In this document: positions 34,814-43,305 of the stretch, one piece after another | Layout of the letters: each line of letters starts with the position of its first letter | Numbering within the stretch: position 1 is the stretch's first letter | Origin: CAMCYM01 sp964405405 | GTDB taxonomy: Bacteria > Bacteroidota > Bacteroidia > Flavobacteriales_D > Sanyastnellaceae | Reading direction: 5' to 3' | Length of the DNA stretch: 64,000 bases | Assembly (NCBI GenBank): GCA_964405405.1 | Contig: CAYONT010000006.1 | Span: 1-64,000, forward strand | Position numbers and translations under genes: made by a program | The notes under the pieces: generated by a model | Seen by the model: the letters and a program-made list of their open reading frames with translations, nothing else | Database searches by the model: none | What the model was told of the DNA's origin: nothing

Positions 34814-35824
34814 TCAGAATGCAGGACAATTGATTGTCCGGAATTTCGAGCGCTTGCCCTTGCAATCGAACTGAATGGTCATGCTCACTTCATGGGCACC
34901 CCCTGTGGCTGGCGTCAGTTCTGATACTGTTACGTCGTAGCTGTAACCAAACCGAACCACGTCAGATTCCAATCCCAACGTAACGATGAAGGCGTCTCGG
35001 TAATCCGTGAAAAGGATGCCCCGATACCAAATTCCACCCACCAAAGGCCCCTTCTTGACGTAGGTTCCGATGTTCAGTTGCTGGAATTCGCCCTGACGGC
35101 GGTACAAGATGTTCGGAGAAATCGTAGCCAATACCCCCGTCACATTGCGCTGCAATGGAAGTACGGCGCCCCCATGTACGGTGTACTTCATGGGCAAGCG
35201 GCTCGTGCCTACAACCAAGGATTCGTTGGGCTCGTTCAAGTGGTGAACAGCCAAACCACCATAAAACTTCTCGCTGAATCCCAGCAACCCCGCGCTGAAG
35301 TCCACGTTCTGAACCGTGCCACCCCGTGGAATGTCCTGGGTCTCGTAGATGAACCCGCGGCGGGGATCGATCATGTCTCCGAAGGTGAGTCGGTCCCAAT
35401 CCAAGGCCTTTTGCAAGTAAGTCACCTGCATGGCCGCCTTGATAGAGAACTTCTTGGTCACTGGCTGCTGGTAGCTGTAGATGCCGCTGGCGGTGGTGGT
35501 GGACAAGGTTCCCCGGCCCGCCTGATCGTTCATGACGATGAAGCCCAAACCACCGGAGAGGGACTCCACATGTTGGTCATATGCCGCAGCGGAAGTCACG
35601 TAGGAACCGCTCATCGCGGGCCATTGGTTCCGGTAGCTCATGGTCAACCGGGGGCAACGTGCTGTACCTGCAAACGCGGGGTTCAGGTACAGGGGGTTCG
35701 CGTAATACTGGGTGAATTCCGGGTCCTGCCCGTAGGTGGTCGTGGGCGCTGCAAACCAACCGGTCAGGAGGAGCAGCAAACCCAGCGAGAGGGGCGCGAG
35801 AAGGACGTTAGATCGTTGCATCAT
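34814..35824 (-). CDS. Type IX secretion PorP/SprF family outer-membrane protein
   Basis: The 336-residue product has a signal peptide ending near TTTYGQ and the PorP/SprF signature at the mature start, DPEFTQYYANPLYLNPAFAGT. Repeated amphipathic strands of a beta-barrel follow, with YRNQWPAMSG and RFGYSYDVTVSEL. PorP/SprF proteins support secretion or attachment of type IX cargo; each genome has several paralogues, so this need not be PorP itself. The C-terminal segment FDCKGKRSKFRTINCPAF carries two cysteines. The start is ATG 35824 or the adjacent ATG 35821. It precedes gldJ and diverges from porU across a 180-bp region. Confidence 0.9.
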   Translation of the reverse strand: MMQRSNVLLAPLSLGLLLLLTGWFAAPTTTYGQDPEFTQYYANPLYLNPAFAGTARCPRLTMSYRNQWPAMSGSYVTSAAAYDQHVESLSGGLGFIVMNDQAGRGTLSTTTASGIYSYQQPVTKKFSIKAAMQVTYLQKALDWDRLTFGDMIDPRRGFIYETQDIPRGGTVQNVDFSAGLLGFSEKFYGGLAVHHLNEPNESLVVGTSRLPMKYTVHGGAVLPLQRNVTGVLATISPNILYRRQGEFQQLNIGTYVKKGPLVGGIWYRGILFTDYRDAFIVTLGLESDVVRFGYSYDVTVSELTPATGGAHEVSMTIQFDCKGKRSKFRTINCPAF

Positions 35825-36003
35825 GGCAGAGTGAACCAATGAATCCACAATAATAGAGAAAAAACTGGTGAGAACGATTTTTGAAGGCCAAACCGGCAAA
35901 AAGTTCCGAACTTTCGGTCGCCAGGATGCTGTCATCAGGCAATACCTTGAGCAGAACGCACGTTGGAGCAATTGTGTTGCACGAACCGAAACGTGGATAG
36001 CGA
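35825..36003. promoter_or_regulatory. Divergent PorP/SprF-porU intergenic region
   Basis: This 179-bp AT-richer spacer must hold promoters for both directions. On the minus strand TATTATTG (35848-35855) is one base off a -7 box. A GGCCAAAC octamer is at 35886-35893. No convincing -7 box was found for porU. Confidence 0.4.
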
Positions 36004-39000
36004 ATGGAATACGGGATACGCAAGTGGATGGCGGTCGTCGGGGCTTGGGTTTGCGCCTTCGGAGCTTGGAGTCAGGCAGCCGAATCAGAGCTGCCCTGGG
36101 AACTGCAGGTTGAATGGGAAGGGCCAGGTGTTGCTCGAGAAGTTCCCATCGGCAAATGGGCGCCCCTGGAAGCGGAATGGCGGGAGGAAGTACCGTGGGT
36201 GCATGGGGTGGTTGCCCACGCGGGTGCTGCCGGCGCTGCGCGCTGGACCGGGGCCATGTGGGAGGCGACCCCGGTAGCGGGCGATGACCTGACCCAGCGT
36301 CAGCGGGACGTGCTGATTCAGCAGTCGGGGACTTGGGAGGCGCTGATGGAGAGCCGTTTCGTCCCGGGAGGAGCGCGAGAAGGGTCGTTCTGGCATTTCG
36401 CCCTGCCCGCCTTGCGCTGGAATGCCGATCTCAGCTGCTTCGAGCGGTTGCTGGGAGCAGCCGGATCCGTTTTTTTGGAGCCGGGGACAGGCGGGTCGGT
36501 GGAGCGATGGACGGTTTGGCCTAGCACATCCCCGCTGGCCCAACCTGGAGTGTATCAAGTTGCAGTAGCGCGCAGTGGGGTGTATCAATTGGACGCTGCA
36601 TTTTGGGAAGAGGTGGGGTTGGATGTCAGCGGCATCGATCCCCGACGGGTGGTAATTTATGGCAATGGTGGGCGTCCGCTGCCGATGGAAAACGCGGTGG
36701 ATCGCCCGTTGGGAATTCGCACGGTCGCAGCGCAATGGCAGGGTGCGGCGGAGGATGTTTGGGGCGCTGGGGATGCCTTGTACTTCTATGCCCAGGGTCC
36801 GGATTGGGCGGGTTGGGATGCGGCGGCTGGAGCGCATCGTCATGCACGGCACCCGTGGAGCGACTCGGCGTATTACTACGTGCAAGTCTTGGGGCCTGAG
36901 GGCGTGGCGGATGCGCGCATGGTGAATGCGGAGGCCCCCGGTTCACCCCCCCTGCTCGAGGTGGACACGTACCAAGATGTGTTGTACCACGAATCGGAAT
37001 GGGTGAGTCCCAACCGGTCAGGTCGCAGTTGGTTGGGAGAGGAGTTTGGGGTGGTGCAGGCGAGGACGTTCGATTTTCCGGTGCCTCATCCGGCGCCGGG
37101 GGCTGCACGGCTGGAGGTTCGGGTGGCGTCGCGGTCGATTGGGGTGGCCAGTGGATTTCAGGTGCTGGCGGGTGGATCGCCTTTGCCGGGAGGGGGCGGA
37201 TTGACGCCTTCTGCCACGAGCGAATCCTCGACGAGCCTGGTGTACGCTGTGGCGGAGGGGGCTTGGGAAGGCGAGTGGGTGACGGGGTCGGGGGCCACAG
37301 CCCGGGTGGAGGTTACCCTTGGGTGGCAGGGCGCAAATCCTACGGCGCGCGGGTGGCTGGATTACATTCGACTGGTGCAGCCCCGGTCGCTTCGGTTTTC
37401 GGGGTCGCTGTTGCGTTTCGAGGGTGCGCAGCCGGAGGCGGAGATGGGGGGCGCAGCATACGAAGTGGCGGAGGGCTGGGGGGTGGGCCATGTTTGGGAT
37501 GTGACGGACCCGGTGCAGCCCCGCCGCGTTTCGTGGACGCTGACCCCGGAGGGCAGTGTGCGCTTTGAAGCACCGCTGGATACCCTGCGTACCTTCTGTG
37601 TCTTCTCGGGGACCCAAGTTGCGCGGCCCCGGCTTGTGGGGGAGGTGGTAGCCCAGGACCTGCATGCCTGGGGACCCCAGGATTTGGTCATCGTGACGCG
37701 GCCGATGTTTTGGGAGGAAGCGGAGCGTTTGGCCTGGATGCACGCGAACGAAGGCATGCGGGTGGGACTGGCCTTGCAGGAGGATGTTTTTCATGCGTTT
37801 TCGAGTGGTAGTCCGGATCCGACGGCTTTGAAGATGCTCATGATGATGCTGCGGGACCGCGCGGATGGGGTGGAGGCGGATCAGCCGCGGTACCTCCTCT
37901 TGTTCGGCGATGGAACCTTTGCGAACCGGGGGAATTTCCAAGGGGGGCCTTACGTGATCACCTACCAAAGTGCGAACTCTGCCAGTCCCACGGACAGTTA
38001 TGTCAGCGATGACTACTTCGGCTTTTTGGAGCCGGCTTATGGAGAGGGCATCGGTGACCGAATGTCCATTGGCGTTGGCCGCATTCCATGCAACACGGTT
38101 ACAGAGGCTTCCGGATTTGTGGACAAATTGGCCCGCTACATGCAGTTGGAGGGCTTTGGAGGCGCGCCAGAGGATACATTGTGGTGGCAGGATTATGGAG
38201 TGGGCAGCGGCTGGGGAACGTGGCGGAATACGGTGTGCTTTGTTTCCGATGACATGGACGGAAGCGGTGGTCCGACGGAGGTGGTCCACATGCTCAACAG
38301 CGATGAGCATGCCCAGACCTTGCGGGAGCGGTACAATGCATTCGATGTCAACAAGATTTACTTGGATGCTTACCCCCAAGAGACCACAGCTGGGGGCGAA
38401 CGTTATCCTGATGCCGCCGAGGCCATCCAGCGCCAAATGAAGAGGGGGGCTTTGATTGTCAATTATATAGGACACGGAGGCGAAAAAGGTTGGGCCCACG
38501 AACGGGTGCTCAACACCACCATGATTCAGGATTGGGACAATGCTTACCGCATGCCTCTGATGATGACGGCAACCTGTGAGCTTGCCCGGTTTGACGACCC
38601 TGCTGTGGAGAGTGCCGGAGAGATGATGGTGATGAATTCGGCCGGTGGGGCTGTGGGCATGCTCACAACCACCCGGGTCGTATTCAGCGGTTCCAACCAG
38701 CAGCTCAACCGGGCTTTTTACGATGTGGTGTTGGAACGTGGGCCATCGGGTTATCCCCGGTTGGGCGACGTCGCACGCGCGACGAAGAACGACCCCCAGG
38801 TGAGCAGCACCAGCAACAAGCGCAACTTCAGCCTCCTGGGGGATCCGGCCTTGCGGCTGGCTTACCCGGCGCACCGGGTGTTCGTTGACATGGAGCAGGA
38901 TACCTTGCGAGCCCTGGAGTCAGGAAGGGTGCGTGGGTATGTGGGGTCGCATACCGGAGACACCCTGCACGATTTTTCCGGTCATGTGGTGGTGCGGGTT

Positions 39001-39927
39001 TTTGACAAAACCAGCCAGGTCACGACCCTCAACAACGATGGCGCGGGATCACCGCACACTTACAGCCTGTTCCGCAATGTCATTTTTCAGGGATTGGCCT
39101 CGGTAGAAGGGGGTGTTTTTTCATGCGATTTCGTGGTGCCCCGCGACATTGATTACGCTTTCGGACCAGGCCGGGTGAGTTGTTACGCGGCCGGGAGCGG
39201 GATGGATGCGCACGGGGTGAGCGAAGATTGGATCATCGGCGGGGTGGCGGAGACCTTTGAGTTGGATGTGACGCCGCCGGGTTTGGCCTTGTACATGAAT
39301 GATTTGCAGTTCATTAATGGCGGAATGACGGACGCAAATCCCACGTTGCTCGCCCTCGTGCAAGACGCGGGGGGCATCAATACTTCTGGGGTCGGCATCG
39401 GTCATCAGATGAAGGCGGTGCTGGATGGGGACGAGAATGGGGCCATCGTGCTCAACGATTACTATGTCTCTGAGGTGAATACGTTTCAACGAGGTGCGGT
39501 GCGTTACCCCTTTGAGGGTCTGGAGGAGGGTCCCCATCGGCTTGAGGTGACGGTGTGGGATGTCCAGAACAACAAGGCGGCGGGGACCCTAGATTTCGTG
39601 GTGGATGCAGGGGGACTGGCGGTAGGGGCTGTGGCGGCGTACCCAAATCCCACGACGGACGAGGTTTGGTTCACATTCGAACACAATGCCCCATTCGAGC
39701 CCGGGACGCTGACCCTTGATGTTTTTGCCCCGGATGGACGGCAGGTCATGGGGTCAAGCCAAACCTGGTCCCCAACGGGTTATCGTTCCGCGCCTTGGCG
39801 ATGGGACCTCCGCAACCCGGGTGGCAACCCGGTGCAACCCGGGGTGTACGTTTATCGTATGACCCTGCAACAAAACAGTGGATCCGTAGCACAATATTCT
39901 GGGCGCTTGGTCGTTTTACGCCCGTGA
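36004..39927 (+). CDS. porU: Type IX secretion sortase PorU (peptidase family C25)
   Basis: PorU is the outer-membrane sortase that removes the C-terminal signal from type IX cargo and attaches it to lipopolysaccharide. The 1307-residue protein has a signal peptide, a long beta-rich N-terminal region, and a gingipain-like C25 catalytic domain. The predicted catalytic dyad is His824 in NYIGHGGEKGWA and Cys858 in MMTATCELARFDD. The C-terminus has an Ig-like segment and a CTD-like end (AYPNPTTDEVWFTF, GVYVYRMTL) as known for PorU itself. It is followed after 31 bp by porV, its shuttle partner, consistent with the attachment complex. Confidence 0.95.
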   Translation: MEYGIRKWMAVVGAWVCAFGAWSQAAESELPWELQVEWEGPGVAREVPIGKWAPLEAEWREEVPWVHGVVAHAGAAGAARWTGAMWEATPVAGDDLTQRQRDVLIQQSGTWEALMESRFVPGGAREGSFWHFALPALRWNADLSCFERLLGAAGSVFLEPGTGGSVERWTVWPSTSPLAQPGVYQVAVARSGVYQLDAAFWEEVGLDVSGIDPRRVVIYGNGGRPLPMENAVDRPLGIRTVAAQWQGAAEDVWGAGDALYFYAQGPDWAGWDAAAGAHRHARHPWSDSAYYYVQVLGPEGVADARMVNAEAPGSPPLLEVDTYQDVLYHESEWVSPNRSGRSWLGEEFGVVQARTFDFPVPHPAPGAARLEVRVASRSIGVASGFQVLAGGSPLPGGGGLTPSATSESSTSLVYAVAEGAWEGEWVTGSGATARVEVTLGWQGANPTARGWLDYIRLVQPRSLRFSGSLLRFEGAQPEAEMGGAAYEVAEGWGVGHVWDVTDPVQPRRVSWTLTPEGSVRFEAPLDTLRTFCVFSGTQVARPRLVGEVVAQDLHAWGPQDLVIVTRPMFWEEAERLAWMHANEGMRVGLALQEDVFHAFSSGSPDPTALKMLMMMLRDRADGVEADQPRYLLLFGDGTFANRGNFQGGPYVITYQSANSASPTDSYVSDDYFGFLEPAYGEGIGDRMSIGVGRIPCNTVTEASGFVDKLARYMQLEGFGGAPEDTLWWQDYGVGSGWGTWRNTVCFVSDDMDGSGGPTEVVHMLNSDEHAQTLRERYNAFDVNKIYLDAYPQETTAGGERYPDAAEAIQRQMKRGALIVNYIGHGGEKGWAHERVLNTTMIQDWDNAYRMPLMMTATCELARFDDPAVESAGEMMVMNSAGGAVGMLTTTRVVFSGSNQQLNRAFYDVVLERGPSGYPRLGDVARATKNDPQVSSTSNKRNFSLLGDPALRLAYPAHRVFVDMEQDTLRALESGRVRGYVGSHTGDTLHDFSGHVVVRVFDKTSQVTTLNNDGAGSPHTYSLFRNVIFQGLASVEGGVFSCDFVVPRDIDYAFGPGRVSCYAAGSGMDAHGVSEDWIIGGVAETFELDVTPPGLALYMNDLQFINGGMTDANPTLLALVQDAGGINTSGVGIGHQMKAVLDGDENGAIVLNDYYVSEVNTFQRGAVRYPFEGLEEGPHRLEVTVWDVQNNKAAGTLDFVVDAGGLAVGAVAAYPNPTTDEVWFTFEHNAPFEPGTLTLDVFAPDGRQVMGSSQTWSPTGYRSAPWRWDLRNPGGNPVQPGVYVYRMTLQQNSGSVAQYSGRLVVLRP

Positions 39928-39937
39928 TTCTTCGGAC

Positions 39938-39945
39938 TACATTTG
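39938..39945 (+). promoter_or_regulatory. Candidate -7 element of the porV promoter
   Basis: TACATTTG matches TAnnTTTG exactly, 13 bases before the porV start. TTTTA ends 19 bases upstream, an imperfect -33 element. porV may therefore be transcribed separately from porU. Confidence 0.5.
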
Positions 39946-39958
39946 CCGCTCGAACAAG

Positions 39959-41230
39959 ATGATGAAAAGGACTTTCCCAACCATCGTGCCCGGAATGATT
40001 GGGCTTTTGGGCCTGCAGGCCTTGCTGGGCCTCGGAGGCGCCCATGCCCAGCTCAATCCGGATGATCCCACCCGAATCGTTCAATTGAACACCATCACCA
40101 CGGCTGTGCCGTTTTTGATGATCGGCCCGGACTCCCGCTCTGGAGCTTTGGGCGATGCGGGGGTGGCCCTGTCACCTGATGGGAATAGCTTGCACTGGAA
40201 TCCAGCGAAGATGGCATTTCTGGAGAACGATGTGGAGTTCAGTCTCAGTTATGCTCCTTGGCTGCGGGCTTTGGTGGATGACATGAATTTGGCCTATCTT
40301 ACCGGAATCCGGCGGATCAATTCCCGGCAAGCTTGGGGTGGCGCCCTGCGTTACTTCAGTTTGGGGAACATCACCTTCACGGACGAGTCCGGAACGACCA
40401 TTCGCGATTTTCAGCCGGCAGAGTTCAGCTTGGATCTCGGGTTCTCCCAGAAGTTCACGGACCGTTTCGGGGGTGGCATCGCCAGCCGGTTCATCAATTC
40501 GAACTTGACGGGGGGTACCAATGTGTTGGGCGCCAATTCGAAGCCCGGCAGGTCGGTGGCCATCGATGCGAGCTTGTTTTACACCAACCCCAAGGCCCGG
40601 TTGTTCGGCAAGAAGGGGGAATTCAATTGGGGTCTCAACGTGAGCAACATCGGCGCCAAGATGAGCTACACGGAGAGTGCAGACCGGGACTTCATTCCCA
40701 CCAACCTGCGGACGGGTTGGGCTTACAAACTGCCCTTGGATGCGGACAACAGCCTGACGTTCACGATGGATGCGAACAAGCTGTTGGTTCCTACTACGCC
40801 CATTTATGACCAGGAATCGGGGACGGAAATCGTCAGCGGATACGACCCCAACATCGGGGTAGCGTCGGCGATGGTCCAGAGTTTTTACGACGCCCCGGGC
40901 ATTGTGGACTTCAACATGGACGGCACGTACACCATTGAACCGGGCAGCATCTTCCGGGAGGAACTGCGTGAGTACAACCTCGGTGGGGGGATTGAATATG
41001 GTTTTGGTGACGTTTTCGCGTTCCGTAGCGGATTCTTCAACGAGCATTACTCCAAGGGGAACCGGCAGTTTATCACGTTGGGAGCAGGCTTGAAGTACAC
41101 TGTCTTTACGGTGGACTTGTCTTACCTCATCTCCACGCGGCAACAGAATCCCTTGGCGAACACCTTGCGTTTCACCTTGCGGTTGCAGTTTGCTGAATTG
41201 AAGGGCAGCAAAAACGCTGATGACGAATGA
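39959..41230 (+). CDS. porV: Type IX secretion outer-membrane protein PorV (LptO)
   Basis: PorV is a FadL-like 14-strand barrel that collects cargo from the SprA translocon and delivers it to PorU. The 423-residue product has a signal peptide ending GGAHA, then the family start QLNPDDPTRIVQLNTITTAVPFLMIGPDSRSGALGDAGVA and SLHWNPAKMAF. Its C-terminal strands include EYGFGDVFAFRSGFFNE and FALRLQFAEL-like FTLRLQFAEL. The length is close to the family norm. Its stop overlaps the ispF start as ATGA. Confidence 0.95.
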   Translation: MMKRTFPTIVPGMIGLLGLQALLGLGGAHAQLNPDDPTRIVQLNTITTAVPFLMIGPDSRSGALGDAGVALSPDGNSLHWNPAKMAFLENDVEFSLSYAPWLRALVDDMNLAYLTGIRRINSRQAWGGALRYFSLGNITFTDESGTTIRDFQPAEFSLDLGFSQKFTDRFGGGIASRFINSNLTGGTNVLGANSKPGRSVAIDASLFYTNPKARLFGKKGEFNWGLNVSNIGAKMSYTESADRDFIPTNLRTGWAYKLPLDADNSLTFTMDANKLLVPTTPIYDQESGTEIVSGYDPNIGVASAMVQSFYDAPGIVDFNMDGTYTIEPGSIFREELREYNLGGGIEYGFGDVFAFRSGFFNEHYSKGNRQFITLGAGLKYTVFTVDLSYLISTRQQNPLANTLRFTLRLQFAELKGSKNADDE

Positions 41231-41715
41231 TGCCGGATTTCAGGGTGGGCACTGGTTATGATGTGCATGTTCTGGCTCCTGGAGTGCCTTTTTGGCTGGG
41301 GGGCATCGCCGTACCCCATGAAGCCGGTGCCGTTGGACACAGCGATGCCGATGTCTTGCTCCATGTGATTTGTGATGCCCTGTTGGGGGCATGTGCCTTG
41401 GGGGACATCGGTCAGCATTTTCCGGATACCGACCCTGCCTACAAGGGAATCGACAGCAAGAAGCTGTTGGCCGAAGTGTACGACATGGTGCTGGATGCAG
41501 GCTGGGAGTTGGTGAATTTGGACACGGTGCTCTGCTTGCAGCGACCCAAAATTGCCCCCCATGTGCCTGCCATGCGGCAAGCCATCGCAGGGGTGATGGG
41601 AGTGGACATTTCCCAAGTGGCCGTCAAGGCAACCACCACAGAAAAGTTGGGATTTGTGGGCCGAGAAGAGGGGGTCTCCGCCCATGCGGTGGTCCTGGTT
41701 CGCAGGCGGGCCTGA
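41227..41715 (+). CDS. ispF: 2-C-methyl-D-erythritol 2,4-cyclodiphosphate synthase
   Basis: IspF catalyses cyclisation in the non-mevalonate isoprenoid pathway. The 162-residue product has the zinc ligands Asp12 and His14 in GTGYDVHVL and His46 in HSDADVLLH. It also has GDIGQHFPDTDP, and VKATTTEKLGFVGREEG near the C-terminus. The length is standard. The start ATG 41227 overlaps the porV stop; the adjacent ATG 41230 is equally possible. Placing an isoprenoid gene under likely translational coupling to porV is unusual and may only reflect dense packing. Confidence 0.96.
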   Translation: MMPDFRVGTGYDVHVLAPGVPFWLGGIAVPHEAGAVGHSDADVLLHVICDALLGACALGDIGQHFPDTDPAYKGIDSKKLLAEVYDMVLDAGWELVNLDTVLCLQRPKIAPHVPAMRQAIAGVMGVDISQVAVKATTTEKLGFVGREEGVSAHAVVLVRRRA

Positions 41716-41729
41716 GGCGCAGGGGCTTT

Positions 41730-42347
41730 TTACTCGGTTTCGCCGGGCGTTTCGAAATGACCCGGGACCACATTCGCGTCAAAAAAGACCTTGATGACGG
41801 CCGTGTCACGGAGCAAATCCACCTTGCCGATTTCGATCTTCTCAATGACTACCCCGGTCCTGCGGGAAAGATCAGCAATCAGTTCATCGCGTCTTCCTGA
41901 GTGAATGAGGTCCACCCGGTCGTAGATGACAATCTTCGTGGCCAGGTGGCGCAGTTTCCACAGCCGCTCGAGCACCCAAGTCAAGCCCCAGATGGTGCCA
42001 TTTGCCACCAGGACCACAGCCCAAGTGTCTGACCCTGAGGCGAGAGCGTTGATGACGGCCAAGGCGATGACCAAGAAAAGGTAGGTCATTTCTCGGATGG
42101 GGATGGCATCGGTTCGGTAACGGATGATGCCGAAAATGGCGAACAATCCGAGTGCAAATGCCAAGTCCAGTTCGACGCCAATCAACAGGCGGCACAGGAG
42201 GAAAACGGAAGTGGAAACACTGAGGAAAGTGAATACAAACTCCCTACGCTGGGCGGCTTGGTGGTAAATGAACAGGACCAACACCAAGGCGGAAACCAGG
42301 TTCCCCAGAAAGGCGGGCAAGAAATCTTCGAGGATGGACGGGGTCAT
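41730..42347 (-). CDS. DUF4956 membrane protein
   Basis: The 205-residue protein has about four to five N-terminal membrane helices, the DUF4956 hallmark FGIIRYRTDAIPIREMTYLFLVI, and a C-terminal cytoplasmic ACT-like segment (KIVIYDRVDLI, VVIEKIEIGKVDLLRDTAVIKVFF). Its molecular role is unproven. DUF4956 genes recur beside VTC-domain genes, and here the start overlaps the VTC stop as ATGA. That suggests a membrane partner in polyphosphate synthesis or export. It converges on ispF with a 14-bp gap. Confidence 0.85.
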   Translation of the reverse strand: MTPSILEDFLPAFLGNLVSALVLVLFIYHQAAQRREFVFTFLSVSTSVFLLCRLLIGVELDLAFALGLFAIFGIIRYRTDAIPIREMTYLFLVIALAVINALASGSDTWAVVLVANGTIWGLTWVLERLWKLRHLATKIVIYDRVDLIHSGRRDELIADLSRRTGVVIEKIEIGKVDLLRDTAVIKVFFDANVVPGHFETPGETE

Positions 42348-43168
42348 GGGTTCAGGGACCGTTGGATGTCGCGGAATACAGGCAGGTAGGTGCGCAAAGG
42401 TAATTGAGGATGCATCAGGCCCGTTCCCAGGATGTACTTCGACAACCGCGTGGGACGGCCAAGCGGCGGGTGAGCGCCGAGGAAATGGTCTACAATGCGG
42501 TAGATGGGAGATTGCCGATCGATCCGAACCTGCTTGATTTCCATGACCGCAATCCCGGAGACCCTGCGCAACATGGGGGCGGCTTCTGGATCGTCAATGG
42601 CGTGCTCAGGGCGGCCGTAAACCAAATCGGTATCCACCGTGATGCGCTCACCCCGGGCGCTGTGCACCAACGTGAAGCGGTTGAATTTGGAGCGCATCAC
42701 AGCCCCGGAGCGATCGGCGTAGGGAAAGTGGAGGCGCATGAATTCCGATTCCTGCGCCGTGAGCGGGGCGTCCCAGGCTGCGTCAGATCTACGGACGATG
42801 CGGTCCTTTACGGTGCGGCCATGGACCGTCTTGCGCTTGACTTCGACAAAGGTTTGGCCATTGGATCCGTAACTCCGGATGCGGGCCTTGTGCCGAACTT
42901 TCCGGCCGCGCACATGATCGTTGAACGCATGGAAATCAGGCGAGTCGTAGAAGACATTGTCATACCGGCTCTGGCGTTGCCCATTCACCTCCAAAATTCG
43001 GTAGCCGCCGTCCTTTTCCCCCTCCGTGGCATGGCAATAGGCCAAAATCTCCGGCAACCAGCGCTCAGACACGATCAGCTTGTGATCGAGTCGGTCGAGC
43101 AACGCGGCGCCCGCAACCTCCTCCAAGCCGATGGGGCGGAGGGTGGAAAGGGATTCAAGCAGGTTCAA
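42344..43168 (-). CDS. VTC-domain polyphosphate polymerase
   Basis: The VTC domain makes inorganic polyphosphate from ATP in the yeast vacuolar transporter chaperone; bacterial single-domain homologues exist. Visible tunnel-lining basic and acidic motifs are LLDRLDHKLIV, YDNVFYDSPDFHAF, KARIRSYG, TFVEVKRKT and VMEIKQVR, then LSKYILG. I prefer a TTG start at 43168 (274 residues): the conserved region begins soon after it and a TATATTTC -7-like box lies just upstream at 43174-43181. An ATG at 43249 would add 27 residues without family similarity running into the pdhA promoter. The downstream DUF4956 gene overlaps it. Confidence 0.82.
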   Translation of the reverse strand: MNLLESLSTLRPIGLEEVAGAALLDRLDHKLIVSERWLPEILAYCHATEGEKDGGYRILEVNGQRQSRYDNVFYDSPDFHAFNDHVRGRKVRHKARIRSYGSNGQTFVEVKRKTVHGRTVKDRIVRRSDAAWDAPLTAQESEFMRLHFPYADRSGAVMRSKFNRFTLVHSARGERITVDTDLVYGRPEHAIDDPEAAPMLRRVSGIAVMEIKQVRIDRQSPIYRIVDHFLGAHPPLGRPTRLSKYILGTGLMHPQLPLRTYLPVFRDIQRSLNP

Positions 43169-43276
43169 CGCCGGAAATATACTGCAACCCAGCGATGGAG
43201 ACGCACAGTACGCACCCGGGGGCATGAAATCCGGCGCGAAGTCCGCCAAAATTCGAAGAACCCCAATGGGACAAAC

Positions 43277-43284
43277 TATATTTG
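43277..43284 (+). promoter_or_regulatory. Candidate -7 element of the pdhA promoter
   Basis: TATATTTG matches TAnnTTTG exactly, 21 bases before the pdhA ATG. A purine-rich GAGGAAGG immediately precedes the ATG and could be a genuine ribosome-binding site. A TTC lies about 22 bases upstream of the box. Confidence 0.55.
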
Positions 43285-43305
43285 CGGGACAGAAATCGAG
43301 GAAGG

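Noticed and set aside
43169..43249. N-terminal extension of the VTC protein from ATG 43249
   Set aside because: The extra 27 residues lack family similarity, reach into the pdhA promoter area, and a better-placed TTG with an upstream -7-like box exists; the alternative is kept as an uncertainty only.
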